Positions 8,693-18,038 of a DNA stretch of 64,000 bases are shown here, piece by piece (positions within the stretch are counted from its first letter, which is position 1; the number at the start of each line of letters is the position of its first letter). This DNA is from Marinomonas algicola (GTDB taxonomy: Bacteria > Pseudomonadota > Gammaproteobacteria > Pseudomonadales > Marinomonadaceae), in the NCBI RefSeq assembly GCF_014805825.1, contig NZ_CP061941.1, forward strand, positions 1,240,001 through 1,304,000, in the 5' to 3' direction. Both the position numbers and the translations under genes were made by a program. Below the pieces are notes generated by a model. The model saw only the letters and a list, made by a program, of their open reading frames with translations. It searched no databases and had not been told where the DNA came from.

Positions 8693-9289
8693 GTGAATTA
8701 CACAATTATCTTCGTGATCGGTTTTCCTGGTTCCGGTAAGTCGACCGTAGCCCGATCAATAGCCAGTGCTTTGGGCGCGGCTTATTTAGACAAAGATATC
8801 ATTTGTAATGGCTTTACCGGACTTTTGCTAACGCGTAATGAAGAGTCAGCCGATTCCCGTGAAAGCTCCGCTCTTTACAAAGAGCAAATTATGCCACTTG
8901 AGTATCAAACCTTGTTTAATGTGGCTAATGATACCTTAACATCCAGTAAATTCGTGGTTATTGATGCCCCTTTTATCAGCTTTTTTCATCAACCAGATTA
9001 TCTACTGAAAAAATGTGAGCAATATAACTGGACTGATGTTTGTTTGCAGGTGGTTGAAGTAAAAGCAAATCTTGAGGTAACAAAACAGCGTTTAATTCAA
9101 CGAGGTGAAAAGCGCGACCTTTGGAAATTAGATAACTGGGAGAGCTTTTCTGAGCGTATTACCCGTCAATCTTGTCACTGGACAGGCGTTTCTCGTCTTT
9201 CTTTTGATAACAGTTCGCCTTGTGCGGATACCGTTGAGCTTATTAATCAAATAAGACAACACCCCCTTAAGTCAGATAATAAAAATTAA
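8693..9289 (+). CDS. P-loop sugar/sugar-acid kinase-like protein
   Basis: A 198-aa protein of the AAA_33/gluconokinase-like P-loop kinase class. Walker A is GFPGSGKST near residue 10, followed by ALGAAYLDKDIICNGF, and an R-rich lid segment (KQRLIQRGEKRDLWK). The start is GTG at 8693, because the ATG two bases earlier runs straight into a stop; the ribosome site is weak. As first gene of a TRAP operon divergent from an aldolase gene, it may phosphorylate the imported sugar acid. That role is inferred: known KDG kinases belong to a different (PfkB) fold and no dehydratase gene is in view. Confidence 0.65.
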   Translation: MNYTIIFVIGFPGSGKSTVARSIASALGAAYLDKDIICNGFTGLLLTRNEESADSRESSALYKEQIMPLEYQTLFNVANDTLTSSKFVVIDAPFISFFHQPDYLLKKCEQYNWTDVCLQVVEVKANLEVTKQRLIQRGEKRDLWKLDNWESFSERITRQSCHWTGVSRLSFDNSSPCADTVELINQIRQHPLKSDNKN

Positions 9290-9304
9290 AAATGGAGCCT
9301 AAAT

Positions 9305-10315
9305 ATGAATAAGCCCAATACAAAAATGAAATCAACAAAATGCTGGATTGCTGGAACGACTATCCTTGCTTCAGCTTTGTTGGCTCAATCTTCTTTTGCT
9401 GCCCCAGAAAAGCTACGTCTTTCTGCCGCAACCTCACCAACAGACCAACGGGCTGTTGCTATGACTGAAATTTTTGCAAAAGAGATTCAGGACTTTACTA
9501 CGTTCGAGCCCCATTGGAATGCGGCCTTGTTCAAGCAAGGAACCGAACTTGAAGCTATGGCTCGTGGTAACTTGGATATGACGATATCTTCAGCACAAAA
9601 TGTGGCTGAATTTTTCCCTGAGTTTTCTATTTTCACTGCTGGATATGTGATGCAAGACGCAGAACATCAAAAGCGCGTTTTTGATGCTGATTTTATGACA
9701 CCGCTAAAAGAAAAAGTGGAGGAAGATTTAGGCGTTAAATTACTTTCTGTTATGTATTTAGGACGACGTCAGTTGAACTTACGTACAGAGGGGGAAGTAA
9801 GTACCCCTGCTGATTTAAAGGGCATCAAATTACGCATGCCAGGCACAGAAGCTTGGCAATTTCTAGGCAATTCATTGGGTGCTAATGCGACGCCAATGCC
9901 TTTTAGTGAAGTGTATACCGGTCTTCAGACGGGCGCGATTGATGGGCAGGACAACCCACTTCCAACCGATAAAGACGCTAAGTTTTATGAAGTTACCAAG
10001 CAAATTATTTTGACCAGTCACTTAGTCGATTTTAACTACATTACTATTTCTAAGGCCACTTGGGATGAGTTCTCGCCAAGTGAGCAAGAGCGTCTACAGA
10101 AGGCCTCTGATAAAGCCGCTGAAAGTGCACGCCAAAAGCAACTGTCCCTTGAAGCCAGCTTAGAGCAATTTTTTAAAGATAAAGGCCTTAAAGTCTATGA
10201 GCCTAATGTTGAAGCCTTCCGTTCATACGTACAAAATGCGTATATGCAGTCTGATTTATCAAAAAGCTGGCCTGAAGGCATGCTTGAGAAAATCAATGCG
10301 CTCGGAACTAACTAG
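9305..10315 (+). CDS. TRAP transporter solute-binding protein, DctP family
   Basis: A 336-aa periplasmic protein that captures an organic acid for a TRAP importer. It has an N-terminal signal peptide ending SSFA-AP, and the family core LRMPGTEAWQFLGNSLGANA with the arginine that binds substrate carboxylate, followed by MPFSEVYTGLQTGAIDGQDN. GGAG lies just before the start. The kinase gene ends 15 bases upstream and DctQ begins 12 bases downstream. The ligand is probably a uronate or aldonate-type acid, judging only from the neighbouring aldolase. Confidence 0.88.
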   Translation: MNKPNTKMKSTKCWIAGTTILASALLAQSSFAAPEKLRLSAATSPTDQRAVAMTEIFAKEIQDFTTFEPHWNAALFKQGTELEAMARGNLDMTISSAQNVAEFFPEFSIFTAGYVMQDAEHQKRVFDADFMTPLKEKVEEDLGVKLLSVMYLGRRQLNLRTEGEVSTPADLKGIKLRMPGTEAWQFLGNSLGANATPMPFSEVYTGLQTGAIDGQDNPLPTDKDAKFYEVTKQIILTSHLVDFNYITISKATWDEFSPSEQERLQKASDKAAESARQKQLSLEASLEQFFKDKGLKVYEPNVEAFRSYVQNAYMQSDLSKSWPEGMLEKINALGTN

Positions 10316-10327
10316 AGGCCATTTCCT

Positions 10328-10825
10328 GTGAAACGAGTATTACGCGTTTTACAAAGTACGGCAGATAACATAGCGGCCGCCATGCTTGCCGCTATGTTTT
10401 TTATTTTTATCATCCAGATATTTAGCCGTTACTTTTTAAATTATCCTTTAGCATGGACTCAAGAAGTGTGCATTACTCTATGGCTGTGGTTGGTGTTTTG
10501 GGCAAGCGCGTTTTGTCTAAAAGAAAAAGACCATATTCGATTTGATGTATTGTATGCTGGTTCATCCAGAAAGTCTCAGCGGGTTTTTGCTTTGATTGCT
10601 GCACTTATTATTGCGGGTGGTATGGCGTACTCCTTCTTGCCAACTTTGGATTACATTACTTTTTATAAAATTAAGAAAAGTGCTAACTTACGCATTCGTC
10701 TGAATTATGTCTTTAGTATTTATGCGTTATTTATGGCCGTTATTGTGCTGCGTTACAGTTGGACGGCTTTAGCCCAAATCTATCCCCGATTAAATTCCAT
10801 TTTTTCTGACGAGAATGCGCCATGA
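10328..10825 (+). CDS. TRAP transporter small permease, DctQ family
   Basis: A 165-aa inner-membrane protein with four helices. It shows the DctQ landmarks FSRYFLNYPLAWTQEVCITLWLWLVFW and the conserved LKEKDHIRFDV segment. The start is GTG at 10328. It overlaps the large permease gene by four bases (ATGA), the usual tight coupling of the two membrane subunits. Confidence 0.86.
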   Translation: MKRVLRVLQSTADNIAAAMLAAMFFIFIIQIFSRYFLNYPLAWTQEVCITLWLWLVFWASAFCLKEKDHIRFDVLYAGSSRKSQRVFALIAALIIAGGMAYSFLPTLDYITFYKIKKSANLRIRLNYVFSIYALFMAVIVLRYSWTALAQIYPRLNSIFSDENAP

Positions 10826-12117
10826 GTTTTGAATTCTCCCTTTGTCTGTTAATTGTTTTCACTCTTGCCGCTTTTGGTGCGCCTGTTGCGTTATCCATGA
10901 TTATTGGTGCGATTGCCTATTTAGCCGCAAGCGGTCAGGATTTAGCGTTAGCAGGCGAGCAAATTATCCAAGGTATTTATGGTAGCTTTATTCTATTGGC
11001 CGTACCTTTGTTTATTGTTGCGGCTAATATAATGAACGCTGGGACTATTTCTGAACGGTTATTAAACTTTTGTGTCGCTATGGTAGGTCATCTACGGGGT
11101 GGTCTTGGTCATGTGAATGTGGTGTCTAGTTTGATCTTTTCTGGCATGTCAGGCTCGGCTGTTGCCGATGCGGCTGGTGTTGGTAAAGTGGTTATTGAGA
11201 TGATGGTGAAAGGCAACCGCTATCCGCCTGGTTATGCGGCCGCTATTACAGCCGCTTCGGCAACGATTGGGCCCATTATCCCACCTTCTATTCCAATGGT
11301 AATATATGCTTTAGTATCGGATGTATCGATTGGTTACCTTTTTATTGCAGGGCTAGTTCCAGGTTTATTTATGGGGATAGTACTGATGGCTTTTAATGCT
11401 TACCAAGCACGAAGATTAAATATTCCTAAAGAGCCTCGAATTCCCACAAAAGACATACCAAAAGTGACGTGGCAAGCGTTTCCTGCTTTGATGATGCCCG
11501 CTATTTTACTGTATGGTATCTATGGTGGTGTGACCACGCCAACTGAGGCCGCAGCGGTAGCGGCCGCGTATGCGTTACTTTTGGCTGCGACTGTCTATCG
11601 ATCCATTAGCCTAAAAGATTTGATACAGGTATTCCGACAAAGTGCACTTTCTTCCGCGTCTGTTGGTTTAGTAATCAGTGCCGCATTAATTTTTAATTAT
11701 ATTGTGTCTACTGAAAATATTCCGACAGCGGTGGCAAATACCTTGATTGCATGGGAGTTATCGCCACTGCAATTTATGATCACTGTGAATATACTGTTTC
11801 TATTGTTGGGGTGTTTACTGGATACGGCGACCGTTGTGTTGGTTATTGTGCCTCTATTAATTCCTGCTTGTCGTGAGCTAGGAGTTGATCTGGTTTACTT
11901 TGGCGTGGTGACCTTAGTGAATTTGATGATAGGTATGATCACGCCCCCATATGGCATATTGTTGTTTGTCATTAATGGAACCACTCGTATTCCATTGGCG
12001 GATATCATTAAGGGTGTTATTCCTTTCATTGCTGTACTTATGTGTGCTCTACTGGTGATGACTTTGTTCCCTGATTTGATCTTATTTGTTCCGAGGTTGT
12101 TTGGTTACGCAGGCTAA
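10822..12117 (+). CDS. TRAP transporter large permease, DctM family
   Basis: A 431-aa permease with about twelve helices that carries out sodium-driven uptake. DctM features visible are VPLFIVAANIMNAG, the FSGMSGSAVADAAGVGKV loop, TAASATIGPIIPPSIPMVIY and a C-terminal repeat of the same type ending LMIGMITPPYGILLFV. It completes the kinase-DctP-DctQ-DctM operon and is followed by a strong hairpin terminator. Confidence 0.92.
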   Translation: MSFEFSLCLLIVFTLAAFGAPVALSMIIGAIAYLAASGQDLALAGEQIIQGIYGSFILLAVPLFIVAANIMNAGTISERLLNFCVAMVGHLRGGLGHVNVVSSLIFSGMSGSAVADAAGVGKVVIEMMVKGNRYPPGYAAAITAASATIGPIIPPSIPMVIYALVSDVSIGYLFIAGLVPGLFMGIVLMAFNAYQARRLNIPKEPRIPTKDIPKVTWQAFPALMMPAILLYGIYGGVTTPTEAAAVAAAYALLLAATVYRSISLKDLIQVFRQSALSSASVGLVISAALIFNYIVSTENIPTAVANTLIAWELSPLQFMITVNILFLLLGCLLDTATVVLVIVPLLIPACRELGVDLVYFGVVTLVNLMIGMITPPYGILLFVINGTTRIPLADIIKGVIPFIAVLMCALLVMTLFPDLILFVPRLFGYAG

Positions 12118-12138
12118 CTCATCAATCCATTAGACATG

Positions 12139-12182
12139 TTAAAACAAAAATCACTCAATTAAGGGTGAATTTTTGTTTTAAC
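12139..12182 (+). terminator. terminator after dctM
   Basis: TTAAAACAAAAATCAC pairs with GTGAATTTTTGTTTTAA with a single bulged base. It begins about 20 bases after the dctM stop and its 3' arm contains the T run. Confidence 0.7.
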
Positions 12183-12348
12183 AATCGCACTCAATAAGAT
12201 CGTTTCATTGTTTAGTTACCTATTTAAAATACCCCAAGACTTAATACACGCTTGTTTTTGGTACAAAATAAATCAAGCGCACCAAAATAACTCTTTTCTG
12301 TGATTGATATTATAATTCCTATTTATAATCCACTAAAAATCTTGAAAT

Positions 12349-12380
12349 ATGAAGACGAAAGTTTGTGTCTTCGTCTTCAT
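12349..12380. repeat. perfect 11-bp inverted repeat
   Basis: ATGAAGACGAA (12349-12359) pairs with TTCGTCTTCAT (12370-12380) around a ten-base loop. No T run follows, so it is not a standard terminator. It lies about 130 bases before the chemoreceptor start. Confidence 0.5.
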
Positions 12381-12508
12381 TGTTAGGGCATCAGACTAAA
12401 CTTTTTTAATCACTCAATAATGGCAAAAAACTTGCTTTTCTATACACCCCCCCTCTAATAAGTGTCTGCAACGAAGTAACACTTTTATGCAATGGAGCGA
12501 GTATAGGT

Positions 12509-14650
12509 ATGAATTTGAAAAGCAGTCAGATGTCTCTTTCTCAAACTGAACGTAGTTGGTTACCTTGGTTTGGAAGCAATGGTAAGTTACCACTTTTTTG
12601 GTCATGTTATTTAAATAAACATACGTATCACAATGTAGAAAAAACGTTCGAAGGCATTGCCAATGCAAGGGTAAAGTTACTGAACTCATGGGTTAATAAC
12701 CAATGGTCCCAGCTCGAAGTATTACTGGAAATCATTACAGGCCGTTTTCCAAATATTGCATTGGATGCCTTAGATGAGCGTTTAGCGATAGTACCGGATG
12801 TCTCTGAATACTTTGTTATTGATGCCCAAGGGAAGGTCTTGGTGTCTACTTGTAAAGAACGTATTCATAAAAAAGACCTAAAAGAAGACGCTGTTGCGGC
12901 TGGATTGAATGATTGTTTCCTTCATGGCCCCTATATTGACCCTAATACGCTGACCATTGGAGCGAGTAGTTCTAAATTTCATGATGCTGTTACTTTGATG
13001 TTTTATCTTCCTATCAAGCAAAATGGGAAGAGCGTTGGGGCTGTTTGTGCTCGTATTCCAAATGATGTGATAGGTGATCTTATTCAAAGAGAAGCCGGTC
13101 ATATTTACAAAGAATCCGGTGATAATTATCTATTTATGGTGAAGTCCGAATTTGATAACCAAATTCTTCCTGGGGTGGCACTTTCTCGGTCGCGTTTTGA
13201 AGATGATACATTCAGTCTTGGAGAGAATTTAAAAGGTGGTGTGCACACGAGTTGGGGAACGGTCAAAGTAAGGCAACATACTGAATTTGAAATTAGATTT
13301 ACCGATCCAGCAACAAAAGAGTTGCATCCTGGTGTCAGAGAAACCATTAAAAAGGGTCAAAATCTTTTTGTGACTTATCCGGGTTATTCCGATTACCGTC
13401 ATATTCCCGTTATTGGTAAAGGGTTGACGTTTCAATTGAAGGGAAGCCATGATACCTGGGGGATGATGTGCGAAGGTGATTTGGAAGAAGTGTATCGACG
13501 TCGTTCGATTAATTTAACATTGATGAAAACCTATTTAGCGGCAGCAAGTTTTCCTGTTGCCGTCAGCTTGATATTGCAAACGTACAGTGACTTCTCCTCT
13601 GGTGTTGTTAGTTTTGTGTCTTTTATTTGTCTTTTATTCGCGGGGATACTTTTTAATAAATTCAGTACTCAAAAAATAAGTCGAAGTATGGATCAAATGA
13701 CCGAGGTAATTCAAACTATTGCAGAAGGAGGAGGGAATTTAAAACAACGTTTAGAGAGCAATCTCGCTAACGATGAAACAGGAGATATGGGGCGCTGGAT
13801 GAATAGCTTTATTGATAATTTAGATAATACAATGGGTCAAGTTATTTCAGCCAGTACGAATGTAAAGAACTCAAATGAATTCATGGCACGAACCAATGAT
13901 GAAGTAAGACAATCGTCGTTGCATTTAGAGTCTACTGTAGTAAGTATGCTAAAGGCATTTCAGCAGCAAGTCGAAGAAGTTCATAGTGCGTCACAAACAG
14001 CCGATGCTCTTAAACAAGCTATGGACCAAGTGGTGTCAGAAACAAAATCACGTCTAAAAGAAGCCAAAACAGGTACTCAAGAAATACGAGATGTTGTCAG
14101 GACGACCGCTGAATCGGTTAAGTCTCTTGACAAAAAAACAAACGAAATAGCGGGTATTATTACGACGATTTCCGATATTACGAATCAAACAAATCTGCTC
14201 GCTTTAAATGCCGCTATTGAAGCGGCTAGAGCAGGTGAGCATGGTCGAGGGTTTTCTGTTGTCGCGGATGAGGTTCGAAGTTTGGCTTCAAAAACGGCTG
14301 ATGCCGCAACCGAAATTCAAGCCATGTTAGAAGGGATTCAAGAGGAAACACAGCATGCCGTGAGTTTTATGGAAAAGGGGGCTGAAAATGTAGACAAAAA
14401 TCTCCAAGCAAATGAGCAAACCAATACAGGAGACAATACTTTGTATGAATTGGTCGACTCGATATTTGAAGCCATGATATTGCTAAACAACAGTAATAAA
14501 GAAAATACCAATACGGCTACGGAAATGAAGGGGGCAACGGAACAGATGAAGCGCTCCATTGACTCTCTCCAAAGAAGATCATCAAGGGTGGGTTTATCAG
14601 CGCTAAAACTTAATTCTTTGGTTGGCCAATTTCAAGTAACCTCAAAATAA
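12509..14650 (+). CDS. methyl-accepting chemotaxis protein
   Basis: A 713-aa chemoreceptor. The C-terminal signalling hairpin is clear (EIAGIITTISDITNQTNLLALNAAIEAARAG then HGRGFSVVADEVRSL, near residues 547-590) and would contact CheA/CheW. Unusually there is no N-terminal membrane helix: about 330 residues of Cache/PAS-like sensory sequence come first, and the hydrophobic segments lie near residues 341-357 and 362-385, followed by a HAMP-like stretch. This implies a cytoplasmic sensor held by a hairpin membrane anchor, or a missed upstream start. It is convergent with the AEC transporter gene, 36 bases away. Confidence 0.88.
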   Translation: MNLKSSQMSLSQTERSWLPWFGSNGKLPLFWSCYLNKHTYHNVEKTFEGIANARVKLLNSWVNNQWSQLEVLLEIITGRFPNIALDALDERLAIVPDVSEYFVIDAQGKVLVSTCKERIHKKDLKEDAVAAGLNDCFLHGPYIDPNTLTIGASSSKFHDAVTLMFYLPIKQNGKSVGAVCARIPNDVIGDLIQREAGHIYKESGDNYLFMVKSEFDNQILPGVALSRSRFEDDTFSLGENLKGGVHTSWGTVKVRQHTEFEIRFTDPATKELHPGVRETIKKGQNLFVTYPGYSDYRHIPVIGKGLTFQLKGSHDTWGMMCEGDLEEVYRRRSINLTLMKTYLAAASFPVAVSLILQTYSDFSSGVVSFVSFICLLFAGILFNKFSTQKISRSMDQMTEVIQTIAEGGGNLKQRLESNLANDETGDMGRWMNSFIDNLDNTMGQVISASTNVKNSNEFMARTNDEVRQSSLHLESTVVSMLKAFQQQVEEVHSASQTADALKQAMDQVVSETKSRLKEAKTGTQEIRDVVRTTAESVKSLDKKTNEIAGIITTISDITNQTNLLALNAAIEAARAGEHGRGFSVVADEVRSLASKTADAATEIQAMLEGIQEETQHAVSFMEKGAENVDKNLQANEQTNTGDNTLYELVDSIFEAMILLNNSNKENTNTATEMKGATEQMKRSIDSLQRRSSRVGLSALKLNSLVGQFQVTSK

Positions 14651-14686
14651 GGAATAATCTTATTAACAATGTCATAGAGCTTCTAC

Positions 14687-15619
14687 CTAAATCAGAAAAG
14701 GCAGTAGCAAGCTGAGTGTTATAAAGGATAAAGTGGTTGTTGCCAATAAGGTGCTCGCACAAAAGCTTCGAGCACCGTATTCGCCACAAACAATAGGATA
14801 GGTGCTAAACATGGGCATGGCCGCAAAAATAATCATGGCGACTTTTAACTCTGGTGGCATGGTTGGAGTGAGCAATAACAGTAAAGCGATTATGGCCGGG
14901 AAGATCATTAATTTAGCAAAGGCCACCAAAAAAATGGGTTTTAAATGACCTTTTATAGACACACCGACCAAAGAGCCGCCAATCACAATCAAGGCCGCGG
15001 ATGCGGCCCCAGCAGCTAAAAGTTCCAATCCGTGGCTAATAAAGGTAGGAGGACTGAGGTTCAAAATTGAAAAAAGCAGTCCACAGATTAGGGCGATTAA
15101 CAGCGGGTTCGTCGCAATGCGTCTGCCAACGACAATGGCTAGACTCTCTTCTTTGCTTTTATCTTTACCCAGCATGGTTTCAATAAAAATTAAGCAGACA
15201 GGCAGTAAAATGAGGTTCTCAACCATTAATGCCATAACAAATGCTTGGGTTAACGGTTGATCAAAAAATTGCAGTAGTACCGGAAAGCCGATAAACGCGC
15301 TGTTTGACATGCAGGCACCAACGCCCTGAATGCCAGAAGAAACTAAGTCATTTTTTAGTAGTTTCCAACTTAATACCACAGTGGTAAAAAAGGTGAACAA
15401 GCCCCCGCAGGCATAAACGACCAGATAGTCTATATGAATGACTTCATGGATCTTCATGCTGGATAACTTTTCAAAAATTAATGCTGGCAAGGCAAGATAA
15501 AGTACAAAGCGACTTAGGCCCATTAATGAAGACTGTGGAATGAAAGAAAATCGAACGGCAATAAAACCCAATAAAATCAAAAAGAAAATTGGGGCTGTAA
15601 TCGTTAGCACAATAGCCAT
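14687..15619 (-). CDS. AEC family transporter
   Basis: A 310-aa membrane protein of the auxin efflux carrier family with about ten helices. The bacterial members often carry malonate or other organic acids. Seen in the sequence are the two five-helix halves, with GVGACMSNSAFIGFPVLLQF in the first and the matching FAAMPMFSTYPIVCGEYG in the second, each containing the proline-broken crossing helix of the fold. The substrate cannot be deduced. No operon partner is close. Confidence 0.82.
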   Translation of the reverse strand: MAIVLTITAPIFFLILLGFIAVRFSFIPQSSLMGLSRFVLYLALPALIFEKLSSMKIHEVIHIDYLVVYACGGLFTFFTTVVLSWKLLKNDLVSSGIQGVGACMSNSAFIGFPVLLQFFDQPLTQAFVMALMVENLILLPVCLIFIETMLGKDKSKEESLAIVVGRRIATNPLLIALICGLLFSILNLSPPTFISHGLELLAAGAASAALIVIGGSLVGVSIKGHLKPIFLVAFAKLMIFPAIIALLLLLTPTMPPELKVAMIIFAAMPMFSTYPIVCGEYGARSFCASTLLATTTLSFITLSLLLPFLI

Positions 15620-16072
15620 TTAGTAGATTTCCTAATCCTGAGATAAGTAATAATATCAAACACTAAAGGTGGGTGATTTTAAGTGAATATTTTTGCCGCT
15701 GACTCACCAATGCGGTCTTTGTCGCCACGACTAAAGTTTGTGTGGTCGCTATTAAAAACGAAGACTGATGACGCTTTTCCTAAAATGTAAAATGCGCAAA
15801 CCGTAATGAATGGATAATACGCCAACCTAAAAAGTGCTCTAGCAGAGATTGAGCAAATTATACTAAAAAACCTTTTCTTAAGGTATGCACGCGACGTCTA
15901 AGGAAAAATTTATTTTGATCGAACGGGGCTGTTTATAAAATATGAAGGTTGGTTCACAAAATAGGACGTGGCCAGACCTCGTTAACGTTGAGGTTTGGCC
16001 ATGTCTTTTAGATGGTTAATGCTAGTCTCTACTGTTCAGATTATTATTTGATTTACATCCGCAACAAACTTG
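15620..16072. other. intergenic region, 453 bases, no gene
   Basis: Short open frames here do not look like genes: they lack ribosome sites and plausible composition. The only clear element is the hairpin at 15966-16004. The rest should hold the promoter of the AEC transporter. Confidence 0.5.
15966..16004. terminator. long hairpin after lysA
   Basis: ACGTGGCCAGACCTC (15966-15980) pairs with GAGGTTTGGCCATGT (15990-16004) over 15 positions, two of them allowing G-U pairs in one RNA sense. It lies about 70 bases past the lysA stop on the minus strand, where TCCTATTTT follows. Confidence 0.55.
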
Positions 16073-17359
16073 TTATAACGGTTTTGCGTTTACCTCATAT
16101 TGCAGCAGTGCTTCCTGCGTTATTCGTTCTCGTACCAGCGTTGCATTTTGCCCATTTACGAACACTTCAGGCACAATGTCTCGGCTATTGTAGCTGTTAC
16201 TCATAACCGCGCTATAGGCTCCGGCGCAAAAGAACGTCACCAAGTCACCGGCTTTGATGTTTGTGTCCAGTGGGTACTTGCTGGCAAAAATATCGGTACT
16301 TTCACATACAGGCCCCACGATATCATAAGATCGTGTTGCTGATGTTGTGTTTTGTATTACCTCTTTAATTGGGTGGGAGGCTTGATAAAGTGCTGGCCTC
16401 ATTAAATCGTTCATGGCCGCATCTAATATGAGAAAGGGCGTAGGGTGTGATTCTTTTACGTAGTTAACACGACTGACCAGCAAGCCGATATCGGCCACTA
16501 AGGAGCGCCCTGGTTCAACGGCCACTTTTCCTCTAAAGCCTTTGGTTTCTTCCGCAATAACATGGGCAATGGTGGCAAAATCTAATGGTGTATTTTCTCC
16601 GTAATTAATACCAAACCCACCGCCAAGGTCCAAAACAGAGACATTTCCTCCTTTTTCCTGAATTTTTGTCGCTAAAAGACGCAATTTTTGGATGGCCTCG
16701 CGGTAAGGTGCGACCTCAAAAATTTGCGAGCCAATATGCATAGCAAGGCCAACCAGTTCGATGGAAGGGTGGTTGGCGTAATGCTCGAAAAGGGTTAAAG
16801 CAAGGTCCATATCAATACCAAATTTATTGCCTTTCTGACCTGTGGTAATGTTTTTATGGGTATTAACCACAACATTTGGATTTACACGTAAAGCGACTTG
16901 AAGTTTGCGAGACGTGTTATCGGAAGTGTCTTCAGCTAGTGTGGCGAGCAATGCCAGTTCCTCGGCGGATTCAACATTAAATTGGCCAATGTGCATGTTA
17001 ATCGCTTGAATCAGTTCCGATCGGCTTTTACCAACCCCAGAAAAAACCATTTTCTCGGCCTGAACACCGGCTTTAGTGGCTCTGTAAAGCTCGCCACCCG
17101 AGACTAAATCAACACCAATCCCTTGGCTGGCGATCAACTGCAAAATGTGCAGATTACAGTTGGCTTTGACGGCATAATGGATCTGTATATTATGAGCGTC
17201 AAACGCCGCTTTGCACGCGGTTATATTGTCCAGTAAACGAGCTTGGGAGTAGACGTAAAAAGGGGTGTTTACTTTAAGAGCTAACGCTTCTATTGAACAC
17301 CCTTCAATAGAGAGCGATTGGTTTTGATAGTGAATGTTTTTAGTAAAGGGAAACGTCAT
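16073..17359 (-). CDS. lysA: diaminopimelate decarboxylase
   Basis: Last enzyme of lysine synthesis: a PLP enzyme that decarboxylates meso-diaminopimelate to L-lysine. At 428 aa it has the family length. The PLP lysine is in HYAVKANCN (K65), with VDLVSGGELYRA, LDLGGGFGI, the phosphate-binding EPGRSLVADIG and the dimer-interface CESTDIFA all present. It is divergent from an AsnC/Lrp gene 205 bases away, which is a likely regulator. The presence of lysA is notable close to a LodA-type amino-acid oxidase, though that oxidase may act on another amino acid. Confidence 0.94.
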   Translation of the reverse strand: MTFPFTKNIHYQNQSLSIEGCSIEALALKVNTPFYVYSQARLLDNITACKAAFDAHNIQIHYAVKANCNLHILQLIASQGIGVDLVSGGELYRATKAGVQAEKMVFSGVGKSRSELIQAINMHIGQFNVESAEELALLATLAEDTSDNTSRKLQVALRVNPNVVVNTHKNITTGQKGNKFGIDMDLALTLFEHYANHPSIELVGLAMHIGSQIFEVAPYREAIQKLRLLATKIQEKGGNVSVLDLGGGFGINYGENTPLDFATIAHVIAEETKGFRGKVAVEPGRSLVADIGLLVSRVNYVKESHPTPFLILDAAMNDLMRPALYQASHPIKEVIQNTTSATRSYDIVGPVCESTDIFASKYPLDTNIKAGDLVTFFCAGAYSAVMSNSYNSRDIVPEVFVNGQNATLVRERITQEALLQYEVNAKPL

Positions 17360-17564
17360 GGCTAGTGTTCCTTACAGAGAGAGTGAATGTCAGAGCTATC
17401 TCAATATTCTATAAACAAAGTGAGTATGACGTAGCTGTTAAACTGTCGGTTAATTCAGTGAAAAGGGAATAATTACATTGGATTTGACGGTAAGAAAGAC
17501 TATCTGTTTATCTAGGGATACTTTAAGCTTTACCCATAAATGATTAAAGTATAAAGAGACGGTT

Positions 17565-17984
17565 ATGGATAAATTCGATAAGGCCATTTTGACGCTGTTG
17601 TCACAAAACTCACGCCAACCTGTTGCGGCTATAGGCGATGCAATAGGGCTTTCACGTACGGCGGTGAATGACCGGATACGTAAACTTGAAGAACAAGGTA
17701 TTATTCACCGTTACACCGTGGAGTTAGGGCGTGAACATCAAGTTGGTATGGTAAATGCGTATTTTGAATTGACGTTTCGACCGTTTGATCTACTCGACAT
17801 TAAGCCCATATTACAGTCGATTCCGGAGATAAAGCAAGCCCACGCACTCAGTGGCGCAACGGATATTCTATTGTTTGTTGAAGCGAATTCAATGTCTCGT
17901 TTAAGTGAAATAAGACAGCTCCTGTCAGGTTTGCCGGCCTTAGAGAAAATAGTCACATCAACAGCATTCGAAAAAATCGTTTGA
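17565..17984 (+). CDS. Lrp/AsnC family transcriptional regulator
   Basis: A 139-aa amino-acid-responsive regulator. The helix-turn-helix is at the start (MDKFDKAILTLLSQNSRQPVA ... GLSRTAVNDRIRKLEEQGII) and the RAM effector domain follows (AHALSGATDILLFVEA). Its divergent placement suggests it controls lysA, with lysine as a reasonable effector; that is inferred from context only. Confidence 0.88.
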   Translation: MDKFDKAILTLLSQNSRQPVAAIGDAIGLSRTAVNDRIRKLEEQGIIHRYTVELGREHQVGMVNAYFELTFRPFDLLDIKPILQSIPEIKQAHALSGATDILLFVEANSMSRLSEIRQLLSGLPALEKIVTSTAFEKIV

Positions 17985-18038
17985 AACCTTTCCTCGTTAT
18001 TTTATCCGTTTCATTAATCGGTTCAGTCAATTAACCGG

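Larger units (their letters stand above)
12118..12508 (+). other. intergenic region, 391 bases, no gene
   Basis: Holds the dctM terminator (12139-12182), an unexplained 11-bp inverted repeat (12349-12380) and the upstream region of the chemoreceptor gene. I see no convincing coding frame. Confidence 0.6.

Noticed and set aside
12414..12689. 91-codon minus-strand frame over the chemoreceptor start
   Set aside because: It overlaps a well-supported gene, lacks a ribosome site and has unlikely composition.
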